Shown here one piece after another: positions 30,380-40,336 of a stretch of 64,000 nt of DNA (position 1 is its first letter; each line of letters starts with the position of its first letter). A program made the position numbers and the translations under genes. This DNA comes from Hyphomicrobium_A sp963812795 (lineage in GTDB: Bacteria > Pseudomonadota > Alphaproteobacteria > Rhizobiales > Hyphomicrobiaceae): NCBI GenBank assembly GCA_963812795.1, contig CAWEWG010000007.1, positions 186,001 to 250,000 on the forward strand, given 5' to 3'. Below the pieces are notes generated by a model that saw only the letters and a list, made by a program, of their open reading frames with translations, made no database searches and was not told where the DNA came from.

Positions 30380-31762
30380 ATGGCAGGTGCCCGCGCCCTG
30401 GCTGCAGCGAGACGGACGGCGACGGCCGGCGCCGTGGCCGCCATGCTGGTCGCCACCGGCGCCGCGGCCGCACCGCCCGAAAAACCTTCGCCGCAGCCCG
30501 CCGCTTCACCCAGCATGAGCAAAGACACACCGCCGACGTCGACCGAGGCAAGCCCTGCCGCACCGGCCGCCAAGCCGCCGGTGCCGCAACAGCCCGAGGC
30601 CAAGCTCGAGCGCGTGACGTTTGCCGATCTGCCCGGCTGGGCGAGCGACGACCATCTCGCTGCGTTCAATACATTCCTCAAGTCGTGCGATGCCGTCGGC
30701 AAGGCGGCGGCCAAGCCGGCGACGAACAAGGCGGTTTCCCAGTGCAAAGTGGCGGCGGGCGAGCTGGCCGTCGCATGTCGGGCGGCGCAGGACGTGAAGG
30801 CCGCCAGCAAGGCGGCGGCCAAGGCGTTCTTTGAAGCGCAATTCGAGCCGCATCGCGTGGTGCAGCAGAAGCCGAAGGGGCTGCTGACCGGCTACTACGA
30901 GCCGGTGCTGGAAGGCTCGCGCACGCCTGAAGGCAAGTTCCAGACGCCGGTCTACAAGCGGCCGCCTGACCTCGTGAACGTCGTCGACGAGGCGGACCGC
31001 GCCTCCAAGCCCGACGGCCTGACGCACGTGCGCCAGACGGCGGCGGGTGAATCGCCCTATCCGACCCGCGCCGAGATCGAGCAGGGGGCGCTGGCCGGCA
31101 AGGGGCTGGAGCTGCTGTACCTGGAAGACCCGGTGGAAGTGTTCTTCATGCACATCCAGGGCTCGGGCCGCATCCATCTCACCGACGGCACGACCGTGCG
31201 CATCAACTACGACGGCAAGAACGGCCACCCGTACACCTCGATCGGCCGCTACCTGATCGACAACAACCTGCTCGCCGCCAACAGGGTGTCGATGGCGGCG
31301 CTCGGCAAATGGCTGCGCGAGGACAAGGCGCGCGGCCAGCAGGTGATGTGGCAGAACCGCTCGTACATCTTCTTCCGCGAGCTCGCCAACGAAGCCGAGG
31401 GGCCGATGGGCGCCATGTCGGTGGCGCTCACCCCTGGGCGCAGCTTGGCGGTCGACACCGGCTATCACACGCTCGGCACGCCGCTTTACGTCAGCGCCCC
31501 GACGCTTGGCCATGCAACGAAGGAAGGCCGCTTTAATCGTTTGATGGTGGCGCAGGACGTAGGCTCGGCGATCAAAGGGCCGGAGCGGGGCGACATCTAC
31601 TTCGGCTCCGGCGACAAGGCCGGCAAGCTGGCGGGCGTCACCAAGCACGAAGGCAATTTCTTCGTCTTGCTGCCGAAGTCCGCGCAAACGGCCGAACACG
31701 GGATCAGGTTCGGCGAGCACCTGCAATGGCAGACGACCGTGAAGGGCGGGGACGGCCTCTGA
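30380..31762 (+). CDS. mltA: Membrane-bound lytic murein transglycosylase A
   Basis: A 460-residue MltA-type lytic transglycosylase. A signal peptide-like N-terminus (TATAGAVAAMLVATGAAAAP) is followed by a Pro/Ala-rich linker. The catalytic MltA domain includes GLLTGYYEPVLEGSR and VEVFFMHIQGSGRIHLTDG, and the C-terminal 3D domain includes DTGYHTLGTPLYV, MVAQDVGSAIKGPERGDIYF and GSGDKAG, with the Asp residues expected for catalysis. No lipobox is visible, so it may be periplasmic rather than lipid-anchored. It overlaps smr by 37 bases, indicating an operon. Confidence 0.93.
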   Translation: MAGARALAAARRTATAGAVAAMLVATGAAAAPPEKPSPQPAASPSMSKDTPPTSTEASPAAPAAKPPVPQQPEAKLERVTFADLPGWASDDHLAAFNTFLKSCDAVGKAAAKPATNKAVSQCKVAAGELAVACRAAQDVKAASKAAAKAFFEAQFEPHRVVQQKPKGLLTGYYEPVLEGSRTPEGKFQTPVYKRPPDLVNVVDEADRASKPDGLTHVRQTAAGESPYPTRAEIEQGALAGKGLELLYLEDPVEVFFMHIQGSGRIHLTDGTTVRINYDGKNGHPYTSIGRYLIDNNLLAANRVSMAALGKWLREDKARGQQVMWQNRSYIFFRELANEAEGPMGAMSVALTPGRSLAVDTGYHTLGTPLYVSAPTLGHATKEGRFNRLMVAQDVGSAIKGPERGDIYFGSGDKAGKLAGVTKHEGNFFVLLPKSAQTAEHGIRFGEHLQWQTTVKGGDGL

Positions 31763-32403
31763 AGCCGCCGCCGGGAAAACGTGGCGCCCGGCTGTCGCAG
31801 GAGGAACGCGCGCTGTGGGAGCACACCGCGGCGAGCCTGCAACCGATCAAAGGCAAGAAGGGCCGCGTGCATGCCGCGCTCGAGGATAGCGACGGCGAGC
31901 CGTTACCGAGCAAGCGCGAGACCGCCAAACCGGCGCCGCCGAAAAAGCCGGCCGTCGTTGCGCCAGCACCACCTCCGGCCGCGAAAATAACGCTGCCGCC
32001 GCCCGCGCCCGCGCCGATCGCGCTGGAGCGGCGCAAGGCGCGCAAGCTCAGCTCCGGGCGCATCGAGATCGACGGGCGCATCGACCTGCACGGCATGCGC
32101 CAGAGCGAGGCGCACACGGCGCTGCGCCGCTTCCTCAAGCGCGGCTATGCCGAGGGCAAGCGCTGGGTGTTGGTGATCACCGGCAAGGGCGCCCCGGCGC
32201 GCACGGCGCTCGACGAGCGTGATGAGCGCGACGGCATCGAGCGTGGCGTCCTACGGCGCAACGTGCCGCGCTGGCTGGCGGAGCCCGAGCTCGCCGGCAT
32301 CGTCATCGGCTTCACGACGGCGGCGGTCAATCACGGCGGCGAGGGCGCGCTCTACGTGCATTTGCGCAAGCGCGGCGCCCGCCCCGGCGACGAACAACGC
32401 TAA
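31726..32403 (+). CDS. Smr/MutS2-domain protein
   Basis: A 225-residue protein with an Smr domain at its C-terminal half: RIDLHGMRQSEAHTALRRFL and RWVLVITGKG are the LDLHG and TGKG signatures of this putative nuclease fold. The preceding region is Pro/Lys-rich (residues about 60-100) and the N-terminus (KRGARLSQEERALWEHTAAS) matches the usual start of proteobacterial Smr proteins. The start lies inside the mltA coding end. It is the last gene of the mltA operon; a palindromic repeat follows. Confidence 0.92.
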   Translation: MADDREGRGRPLKPPPGKRGARLSQEERALWEHTAASLQPIKGKKGRVHAALEDSDGEPLPSKRETAKPAPPKKPAVVAPAPPPAAKITLPPPAPAPIALERRKARKLSSGRIEIDGRIDLHGMRQSEAHTALRRFLKRGYAEGKRWVLVITGKGAPARTALDERDERDGIERGVLRRNVPRWLAEPELAGIVIGFTTAAVNHGGEGALYVHLRKRGARPGDEQR

Positions 32404-32431
32404 TCAACCGACGCCTCGCGCGTATTTTATT

Positions 32432-32456
32432 CGTCATGGCCGCGCAGGCGGCCACC
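32432..32456 (+). repeat. Palindromic repeat, type B copy
   Basis: Begins CGTCATGGCCGCGCAGGCGG and ends CCACC. It shares its frame with two copies near 58.2 kb (outer CGTCATGGCCG...CGGCCA). It lies in the gap between convergent smr and ialB. Confidence 0.5.
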
Positions 32457-32465
32457 GGTCCCGCG

Positions 32466-32981
32466 TCAGCCGGGGCAGGCGGCGGCGAGCTTGTCCAGCG
32501 CCGTGGCAAGGCCCGACAGCGAGTAGGTGTCGGTCGTCGCCGTGCCGCGCGCCGAGGTCGCTTTGACGAAGGCGTTCGAGCCCTTCTTCAGGGCTTCGAC
32601 CAGCTTCAGCTCCTCGTTCGGGTCCTGGACGAAGCCGCGCTCGCCCTTGATGAACAGCTTGAACGTGTCGGTGCCGACGGTGACCGACATATCCGCGTCG
32701 GGCTTCACCGGGTAGCCGACCTTGATGCACGGCTCGGTCTTCACGCCGTCCTTCGGCCAGGCGGTGATGTAGAAGAAGATCGGCCCGCGATTGGCGCCGA
32801 GCGGCTCGACCGCCTGCGGCTGCGCGGCGATGAAGCACACGGCCTTCGGCGTCGCCGTGTCGGCGTAGAGCGTCCAGGCGCCCTGCTTCTCGACCTGCTC
32901 GACGGTCTGCGCCGCGGCAGGCCCGGCCAGCGCGAAACTCAGAGCAGTGACCGCTATCGCGGCAAGACCCGTATTGCGCAT
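32466..32981 (-). CDS. Invasion-associated locus B (IalB) family protein
   Basis: A 171-residue secreted protein. Signal peptide MRNTGLAAIAVTALSFALAG ends at AQT. The domain shows WTLYADTATPKAVCFIAAQP, GPIFFYITAWP and EPCIKVGYPVKPDADMSVTV, typical of the IalB family that is widespread in Rhizobiales. Function outside Bartonella invasion is unclear; a periplasmic role is likely. The start was set at the Met of the signal peptide; an upstream in-frame extension is Arg/His-rich noise. Confidence 0.88.
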   Translation of the reverse strand: MRNTGLAAIAVTALSFALAGPAAAQTVEQVEKQGAWTLYADTATPKAVCFIAAQPQAVEPLGANRGPIFFYITAWPKDGVKTEPCIKVGYPVKPDADMSVTVGTDTFKLFIKGERGFVQDPNEELKLVEALKKGSNAFVKATSARGTATTDTYSLSGLATALDKLAAACPG

Positions 32982-33061
32982 GAGCTCCCCTCCCCAGAAA
33001 GAGCGCCATTTCGGCAAGCATATGCACCCTTCCGGGCGGCTGTCATCACTTCCGGCCGATC

Positions 33062-33607
33062 TTACCCCCGGTTCTCGCCGCGCGCCAGGGCCGGCGCAAC
33101 CGGGCCGCCTTCCCGCATCGGCCGGTCGGCGAAGCGGGCGAGCGTGCGCGTGCGGTCGTACATGACGATGGCGCCGGCCATGGCGACGTTGACGCAAAAA
33201 CTGGTCGGGATGCGCACGACATAGTCGCAGCGCGCCAGCAGTTGCTCCGACAGCGAGCCCTGCTCGGGGCCGAGCACGTAGGCGGCCCGCAACGGATGCC
33301 GGAAGCTCGGCAGATCGATAGCGCTATCAATGAGCTCGATGCCGACGAGCTTGCAGCCCTGCGGCAGCGCCATGTCCTCCAGCGTGCTCCAATTGTAGTG
33401 CGGCAGGTGCAGCTGGCTCTTCGAGGTATCGGCGAAGGCTTCGAGCGCCCGGTAGGTGGCGCCGACGGTGAAGGTGAAGCTGGCGCCGAAGCCGTGCGCG
33501 GAGCGCATCAGGTTGCCGAGGTTGAGCGACTTCGACATGCGCTCGGCGCCGATGGCGAAGTAGCCTCGGGCGGTCGGCGGCCAGTTGGCGGCGGGCATGT
33601 CGGCCAT
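33062..33607 (-). CDS. TrmH/SpoU-family RNA methyltransferase
   Basis: A 181-residue SPOUT methyltransferase. The C-terminal knot motifs are AAYVLGPEQGSLSEQLLARC (motif 2) and YVVRIPTSFCVNVAMAGAIV (motif 3). The N-terminal RGYFAIGAERMSKSLNLGNL holds the Asn expected in motif 1. Whether it acts on tRNA or rRNA, and at which base, cannot be inferred. The KSLNLG 'MSKS' string is coincidental, not a tRNA-synthetase loop. Confidence 0.87.
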   Translation of the reverse strand: MADMPAANWPPTARGYFAIGAERMSKSLNLGNLMRSAHGFGASFTFTVGATYRALEAFADTSKSQLHLPHYNWSTLEDMALPQGCKLVGIELIDSAIDLPSFRHPLRAAYVLGPEQGSLSEQLLARCDYVVRIPTSFCVNVAMAGAIVMYDRTRTLARFADRPMREGGPVAPALARGENRG

Positions 33608-33701
33608 CGGGGTACTCGGCTGGCGCCCGCTTGCGGCGACCGCTAGGTCATGGTGGAAGGGCAGTGAGCGGCGAAATTACCCTGACGGCGGGAGGTTTTA
33701 C

Positions 33702-34678
33702 ATGAAAGCGGCGCTTTGCAAGAGCCTCGACGGGCCGGCCGGCCTGGTGATCGAGGACATCGCCGTGCCGCAGCCGGGCCCGGGCGAGGTGCTGATCGCG
33801 GTTAAGGCCGCGGCGCTGAACTTCTTCGATACGCTGATCACGCGCGGCAAATACCAGGCAAGGCCGCGAGCTGCCGTTTTCGCCGTCGGCCGAGGTCGCC
33901 GGCGTCGTCGAGGCGCTGGGGCCGGGCGTCGGCGACGTGCAAGTCGGCGACCGGGTGATGGCCTACCTCGGCTGGGGCGGGGCGCGCGAGAAGGTCGTCG
34001 CCAAGGCGGAGGCGCTGGTCGCCATTCCCGCCGGTGTCAGCGACGCGGTCGCCGCCGGCGTCTCGGTGACCTACGGCACCGCCATCCACGGCCTCAAGGA
34101 CCGCGGGCATCTGCAGGCGGGCGAGACGGTCGCCGTGCTCGGCGCCGCCGGCGGCGCCGGTCTTGCCGCGGTGGAGATCGCCAAGCTGATGGGCGCGCGC
34201 GTCATCGCCGTCGCCTCCTCGCCGGAGAAGCTCGCCGTCGACGCGCGAGCACGGCGCCGACGAGGCGGTCGACTACGGCGCCTACGATCTGAAGGAAGGT
34301 TTGCGCAGGCTGACCGGCGGCCGCGGCGTCGACGTCGTCTACGATTGCGTCGGCGGCGACTCCTCCGAGGCGGCACTGCGCGCCACCGGCTGGCAAGGCC
34401 GCTTCCTCGTCGTCGGCTTTGCCTCCGGCGACATCCCGAAAATCCCGCTCAATCTGCTGCTGCTCAAAGGCTGCGAGGCCATCGGCGTGTTCTGGGGCGA
34501 GGCGGTGAAGCGCGATCCGGCCGGCCACCGCGCCAACATGCGGCAGGTGCTGGATTGGGTGGCGGCGGGGCGGCTCAACCCGCGCATCCACGCCACGTAT
34601 CCGCTGGCCGAGATCGGCGAGGCGCTCGGCGTCATCGACCGCCGCGAAGCCGTCGGCAAGGTCGTGCTGACGCTTTAA
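33702..34678 (+). CDS. NADPH:quinone oxidoreductase family protein (frameshifted in this sequence)
   Basis: A medium-chain dehydrogenase/reductase-family oxidoreductase without zinc ligands. The start MKAALCKSLDGPAGLVIEDI is followed by LIAVKAAALNFFDTLITRGK. The NADP-binding loop is VAVLGAAGGAGLAAVEIAKL. C-terminal parts DVVYDCVGGDSSEAALRATG and HATYPLAEIGEALGVI match the family. Two single-base insertions break it: near 33868 (RP/ELPFSPSAEVAG) and near 34243 (LAV/AREHGADEAVDY). Corrected length is 324 residues, normal for the family. Substrate is unknown. Confidence 0.85.
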
Positions 34679-34759
34679 TTCGCGATCCGGCACTCGTCTT
34701 CAGACATTCTTTGCCATGTTGCGGCGATGCTGCGCTCCGGTCTGTAGCGGAGCGTCCGA

Positions 34760-35487
34760 GTGCCGATGCGTTTCCTTCGAGGTTTGATTCTGTCCATCGG
34801 CGCACTCGTAGCGCTGAGCCTGTGGCTGCCCCCCGCCCACGCCGAAGGCTTTTTCCAGAAGCTGTTCGGCTGGGGCTCGTCGCGCCGCGCCGAGCGTATC
34901 GAGCCGCCGACATTCAATTTCGGCTTCGGCGGCCAGCGCTTCGAGTGGGGCCGCAGCTTCGATCAAGGCTATGGCGACGGCGGCTGGCCGCAGGACCACG
35001 CCAAGTACCGGACGCTGTGCGTGCGCACCTGCGACGGGTTCTATTTCCCCATCGGCGACAACGTCGGCCGCGAGCGTCTGCATCAGGATGCGCGCACGTG
35101 CTCGGCGCGCTGCGACGGCGAAGCCAAGCTGTTCTACTATCCGACCAACGGCGGCAGCGTCGACACGATGGTCGACATGGGCGGCCGCCCGTACGCGCAG
35201 ATGCCGAACGCGTTCCTCTATCGCAAGACGCTGGTGCAGGGCTGCACGTGCAAACCGGCGCCGTGGTCGGCGGAAAGCGCTGCGCGCCACCAGGGCTACA
35301 AGGACGACGCTTCGGCGCTGGCGGAAATGCGCGGGGCGCGGCGCTATGCCGGGCGCGCGCCGTCGCCAGCGACGGCTGGCAGGAGGACGGCGACGGCAGC
35401 GCCGGCGGCGAGATCGAAGCCTACCTGCAGCGCGAGAGCGACGGCCCGCAGCAAACCCCCTGGGACGGCGGCGTCCGCCGGTACTAA
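34760..35487 (+). CDS. DUF2865 secreted protein (one frameshift)
   Basis: An alphaproteobacterial protein of unknown function with a signal peptide (MPMRFLRGLILSIGALVALS, ending PPAHA). The domain has four or more Cys: YRTLCVRTCDGFYFPIGDN, ARTCSARCDGEAKLFY and VQGCTCKPAPW. The frame shifts near 35360, best explained by one missing base; after it the end reads VASDGWQEDGDGSAG, GGEIEAYLQRES and PWDGGVRRY. Corrected length is about 242 residues. Without the correction the frame runs into an Ala/Thr/Arg-rich tail. Confidence 0.8.
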
Positions 35488-35502
35488 GCCACCCCCTGCG
35501 AG

Positions 35503-36080
35503 CTACCAGTGGCCGTCGAGATCGGGGTAGTCGGCGAATTCGCCGCCGCGCAGGGGGAAAGCGTCCTCGACCGCGTAGGGTCCGCCGCCGGTTTTCGGCT
35601 TGGCGGAGAACAGCACGAAGCGCGAGACGAAGAACGGCTTTGAACGAAAGGCGCCGATACGCTGCAGCACGCGGGCGATCTCGTCGGGGCCGGCGTACTT
35701 GATGCGTGCCAGCGTGACGTGCGGCTTGAACGGGCGCCCGTCGGGCGGCAAACCGGCAAGACGCGCGGCGCGGTCGTTGGCGCGCGCCAATGCTTCGAGC
35801 GCGCCGACGAGTCTTCGACGCCGGCCCAGATCGAGCGCGGCTCGTTGCCGCCGAAGACGCCGAGACCGGCGAGGCGGAGTTCGAACACGTCGACCTCGAT
35901 CGCCGCCAGCCGGTCGGCGAACTCACGCGCCTGCGGCTTGTCGATGTCGCCGACGAAGCGCAGCGTCAGGTGCAGGTTGTCGGGCTCGGTCCAGCGGCCG
36001 CCGGGCAGCGGCACTTTCAGGCGGGCGATCTCCTCGCGGATCTCCTCGGGAATCTCGATGCCCGTGAACAGGCGCGGCAT
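35503..36080 (-). CDS. thpR: RNA 2',3'-cyclic phosphodiesterase ThpR (one frameshift)
   Basis: A 2H-phosphoesterase (LigT family). The two HxTx motifs are LHLTLRF (N-terminal half) and PHVTLARIKYAG (C-terminal half). The start MPRLFTGIEIPEEIREEI is the family beginning. One base is missing near 35811 (WAGVEDSS/GALEALARAND); the two frames together give about 192 residues, the normal length. The stop lies 15 bases past the end of the convergent DUF2865 gene. Confidence 0.85.
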
Positions 36081-36096
36081 GGTGTTGCGTCTCTCG

Positions 36097-36828
36097 TCAG
36101 CTCTTCGGTGCGGCGCGCTGCGCCTCGGCCTTGCCAATTAGCTCCTCGACTTGCGGCAGTATCGACTTGACGATTGCGGCAACGCCCTTGGCGTTGGGAT
36201 GGATGCCGTCCTGCTGATTGAGCTTGGAGTCGAAAATCACGCCGTCGAGAAAGAACGGATAGAAAAGGAGCGCGTGCTCCTTGGCGAGATCGGGGAAGAT
36301 GGCGTCGAATTCCTCGGAATAGTTTTCTCCCCAGTTGGCCGGCGAGCGCATGCCGGTGAGCAGCGTGGGAATGCGCTTGGCGTTCAGCTTGCCGACGATC
36401 TTCTGCATGTTCTCACGCGTCACCTTGGGGTCGATGCCGCGTAGCGCGTCGTTGGCGCCGAACTCGACGATGACCGCGTCGGCGTCATCGCCGATGGCCC
36501 AGGCGATGCGGGCGAGGCCGGCGGCGCTGGTGTCGCCGGAGACCCCGGCGTTGTCGACGACGACGTTGTGACCGCGCTCCTTCAACGCTTTCTGCAGTTG
36601 CGTCGGGAACGATTGGCTGGGGCGCAGGCCGTAGCCGGCAAAGAGGCTGTCGCCGAAGGCGACGATGCGGATCGGCTTTCCCGGCTGTGCCATGACGGTC
36701 GAAATGGGAATGCTCGCAAATGTGGCAGCGGCCAAAAGCAGAAATCCCGTCAGCACGTTGACGAGCGCGGTCGGGCGCCCCACTTGTGCGAGGGCCGCTA
36801 AGTTGCGTCGTCCGGACATGGCCTGCAT
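36097..36828 (-). CDS. tesA: Arylesterase / lysophospholipase-type GDSL hydrolase
   Basis: A 243-residue SGNH hydrolase with an N-terminal hydrophobic export segment (TALVNVLTGFLLLAAATFAS). Block I is IVAFGDSLFAGYGL (catalytic Ser), block III EFGANDALRG (Asn), and block V DGIHPN (Asp/His). The chosen ATG has a GAGGGG ribosome-binding sequence five bases upstream. It is divergent from a YbbA-type ABC ATPase, the same tesA-ybbA-ybbP arrangement as in E. coli. Confidence 0.9.
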   Translation of the reverse strand: MQAMSGRRNLAALAQVGRPTALVNVLTGFLLLAAATFASIPISTVMAQPGKPIRIVAFGDSLFAGYGLRPSQSFPTQLQKALKERGHNVVVDNAGVSGDTSAAGLARIAWAIGDDADAVIVEFGANDALRGIDPKVTRENMQKIVGKLNAKRIPTLLTGMRSPANWGENYSEEFDAIFPDLAKEHALLFYPFFLDGVIFDSKLNQQDGIHPNAKGVAAIVKSILPQVEELIGKAEAQRAAPKS

Positions 36829-36922
36829 GCTTCCCCTCGAAAGTGCGAGACGGCCCCTATGACGTAAAGGCGCCGTCAAGTTGAGACAAGTGTCGGTTCC
36901 AAATCCGCTGGCAGGGCAAATC

Positions 36923-37615
36923 GTGAGCAAGCCGATTGTCGTTTTCAAGAACGTCCGCCTGACGCTGGCGAGCCGGGCAGGGCCGGTGAGCATCCTGCGT
37001 GATGTCGATCTCGAGGCGCGAGAAGGCCAGTCGCTGGCCATCGTCGGCCCGTCGGGCTCGGGAAAGACGTCGCTGTTGATGGTAATGGCGGGGCTGGAGC
37101 GGGCGAGCAGCGGCAAGGTCGCGGTCGCCGGGCACGATCTTTCGGCCTTGAGCGAGGACGAGCTGGCGCTGATGCGCGGCGCGGAGATCGGCATCGTCTT
37201 CCAATCGTTCCATCTCGTGCCGACCATGACGGCGCTCGAGAACGTGGCGCTGCCGCTGGAGTTTGCCGGCGCCGAAAATGCCTTTGCCACGGCGGCCGAG
37301 CTGCTGCAGGAGGTCGGTCTCAGCCACCGCATGGATCATTTCCCGGCGCAGCTCTCCGGCGGCGAGCAGCAACGCGTCGCCATCGCGCGGGCCCTGAGCC
37401 GCAAGCCGAAGCTCATTCTGGCCGACGAGCCGACCGGCAATCTCGATCGCAAGACCGGCGGGCATGTGATCGACCTGCTGTTCGGATTGCAGCGCCGGCG
37501 CGAGGCAACGCTCGTCCTCGTCACCCACGACGAGAAGCTGGCCGGCGCCTGCGGCCGCATTATTCGCATGGCCGACGGGCGCGTCGAAAGTGAAACGGAG
37601 GCGCTCGCCTCGTGA
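36923..37615 (+). CDS. ybbA: ABC transporter ATP-binding protein, YbbA type
   Basis: A 230-residue ATPase of the LolD/YbbA class. Walker A is GPSGSGKT, signature LSGGEQQRVAIARAL, Walker B LILADEPTGNLD, and the H-loop VTHDE. I prefer the GTG giving MSKPIVVFKNVRLTL; in-frame TTG or GTG codons up to 42 bases upstream are possible. It overlaps the permease gene (stop/start overlap of four bases), so they are coupled. Role: probably an export or lipoprotein-type complex linked with TesA; substrate unknown. Confidence 0.9.
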   Translation: MSKPIVVFKNVRLTLASRAGPVSILRDVDLEAREGQSLAIVGPSGSGKTSLLMVMAGLERASSGKVAVAGHDLSALSEDELALMRGAEIGIVFQSFHLVPTMTALENVALPLEFAGAENAFATAAELLQEVGLSHRMDHFPAQLSGGEQQRVAIARALSRKPKLILADEPTGNLDRKTGGHVIDLLFGLQRRREATLVLVTHDEKLAGACGRIIRMADGRVESETEALAS

Positions 37616-40181
37616 CCGCGACGGACACGCTCATTGCGCCGCGCGGCGGCGACCGGCGGCTGCCGCTGCTGCTGGGCATTGCCACGCGTGAATTGCGCAC
37701 CGGTTTGTCTGGTTTCCGCATCTTCATCGCCTGCGTGGCGCTCGGCGTCATGGTGATCACCGGCGTCGGCGCCGTTTCGGACGCGCTGCGCGCCGGCTTC
37801 GAGCGCCAGGGCGAAGCTATTCTGGGCGGCGATGCCACGCTGGCGCGCACGCACGTGCGGGCCGTCGGCGAGGAACGCGCCGTCATCGACGCTTTCGGGC
37901 GGGTGAGCGAGACGGCGACCATGCGCACCATGGCGCGCCGGCCGGACGGTAGCGACCAGGCGCTGGGCGAATTGAAGGGCGTCGATGCTGCGTATCCGCT
38001 CGTCGGCACGGTGGAGGTCGAAGGCGGCAAGCCGCTGCAGGAGGCGCTGCGCGACGGCGCCGTCGTCGATCCGGCGCTGCTCGAGCGGCTGAAATTGAAG
38101 GTCGGCGACCGCATCGCCCTCGGCTCCGAACAGGTGCCGGTGGCCGGCGTGCTGAAGTCGGAGCCGGACGGCATCACCGACCGGCTGACGTATGGCCCGC
38201 GCATCCTCGTGTCCGACGCGACGCTGGATAAGCTGGGGCTGATCAAACCGGGCACGCTGGTGCGCTGGCGCTACGCCATCAAGACCAACGACACCGAAGC
38301 GACCGACGCTGAGCTCGGCAGCCTGCGCGAGCGCATCGGCACAGAGTTGCCCGAGGCAGGCTTCACCGTCGCCGACCGCCGCGATCCTTCTCCGCAAGTG
38401 AGCCGCACGCTGGATCGCCTGCGCCAGTTCCTGACGTTCATCGGCTTGACGGCGCTGCTCGTCGGCGGCGTCGGCATCGCCAACGCCGTGGCGACGTTCA
38501 TCGACAAGCGGCGCAAGGTCATCGCCACCATGAAGAGCATCGGCGCGACCAGCGCATGGTGCTCGGCATCTTCCTCACCCAGGTTCTGGCGGTGGCGGCG
38601 ATGGGCGTCGTCATCGGCCTGGTGCTCGGCACGCTGGCGCCGGTGGTGCTCGACGCGCTGTTCGGCGACATGCTGCCCATCCAGGCCGAGATGACGGTGA
38701 CGCCGGTGAGCATCCTCACGGCGCTCGTCTACGGGTTCGGCGTCGCGCTGCTGTTCACGCTATGGCCGCTGGGGCGCGTCGAGCGCATCAGCGCCAGCAT
38801 GCTGTTCCGTGACGAGGTGGCGCCGGAGCGCACGCTGCCGCGCCCGTGGGTGATGCTGACGACGCTCGGCATCGCGGCGGCGCTCGTCGCCTTCGCGCTG
38901 CTGACATCCGATTCAAAGCGCATCGCCATCTATTTCTGCCTCGGGCTGATCGTCGTGTTCGCCGTGTTCTATGCGCTCGGCACGTTCGTGACGTGGGCGG
39001 CGCGGCGGATGCCGCGGCCGCGGCGGCCAGAGCTGGCGCTGGCGCTCGGCAATCTCGGATCGCCGGGCGGCCTCACGCGTTCCGTCGTCCTGTCGCTCGG
39101 CGCCGGGCTGTCGCTGCTCGTTGCCGTGGCGCTGGCCGACGCTTCGTTGGTGCGCGAGCTGGAGGAGCGGCTGCCGACCAGCTCGCCCGACTACTTCGTG
39201 CTCGACGTGCCGAAGGAAGATTACGACGCCATGGGCGCGCTGATCCGCAAACAGGTGCCGGCCGCCGTGCTCGAGGACGCGCCGATGCTGCGCGGGCGCC
39301 TCGTACGCCTCAACGACGTACCGGTGGAGGACGTCAAGGCGCCGCCGGAAGCGCAGTGGGTGCTCAACGGCGACCGCGGCCTGTCATATTCGCAAGACGT
39401 GCCGAACGGCTCGCGCGTGATTGCCGGCGAGTGGTGGCCAAAGGACTACGACGGCGACCCGCTCGTCTCGTTCGAGGCCGACCTTGCGGCTAAGCTGGGC
39501 CTCAAGATCGGCGACAAGGTCACCGTCAACGTGCTCGGCCGCAACGTGACGGCGACGATCTCCAACTTGCGCGAGGTGAAGTGGGAGAGCCTCGCCATCA
39601 ACTTCGTCATGCTGTTCTCGCCCAACACTCTGGCGGGCGCGCCGCACAACCTGCTGGTCACCATCTCGCTACCCGAGAACACGTCGCTGGCGACCGAGGG
39701 CACGGTGATGCGCGAGCTGGGTCAGGCCAACCCGTCGATCACCGCCATTCGCGTCAAGGATGTGCTGGAGACGTTCAACGCCGTGTTCGCCAAGGTGATG
39801 ACGGCCGTGCGCGCCGCCGGCAGCGTGACGCTGCTCGCCGGCGCGCTGGTGCTGGCGGGCGCCCTGGCGACCGCGCAGCGGCGGCGTATCCTCGAGGCGG
39901 TGATCCTCAAGACGCTCGGCGCGACACGCCGGCGCATCCTCGCCTCGCACTTCCTCGAATACCTGCTGCTCTCGGCGGTGACGGCTGTTTTCGCCCTGGC
40001 ACTCGGCACGCTGGCCGCCGTCATCGTCGCGACGCAGATCATGAATATCGCTTTCACCTTCTCGGCAGGCGCCGTGGCGCTGGCCTTGGGGCTGTCGATG
40101 GCGCTGGTGTTCATCTTCGGCGGCGTCGGCACCTGGGCGGTGCTGCGGGCCCCCGCCGTGCCTTACCTGCGCTCCGAGTAA
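37612..40181 (+). CDS. ybbP: ABC transporter permease, YbbP/FtsX-like (one frameshift)
   Basis: A large permease with two FtsX-like domains. N-terminal helix region (FRIFIACVALGVMVITGVGA) is followed by a periplasmic loop, then TLDRLRQFLTFIGLTALLVG and VGIANAVATFIDKRRKVIAT. The C-terminal half ends SVTLLAGALVLAGALATAQR, then KTLGATRRRILASHFLEYLL. One base is missing near 38554 (ATS/RMVLGIFLTQVLAVA). Corrected length is about 856 residues, as for YbbP. It is coupled to the ATPase gene upstream. Confidence 0.87.
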
Positions 40182-40336
40182 ACGCCCGGTGAACCAAGGG
40201 CATTGGCTGGACAGGTAAATATTTGCCGATTGCGAATCTACCGGATTCGTAAGCCTTGAAAGGTGGAGGGCGGCAGAGCATATTTCGTGCGTGATTTGGC
40301 AAGTTCCGCCAGTCGAAAGGATCTTAGGGAAACAAC

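Noticed and set aside
33937..35487. A 516-codon open frame crossing two genes
   Set aside because: It joins the middle of the quinone reductase to the end of the DUF2865 protein through frameshifts; the middle part is Arg/Ala-rich noise.
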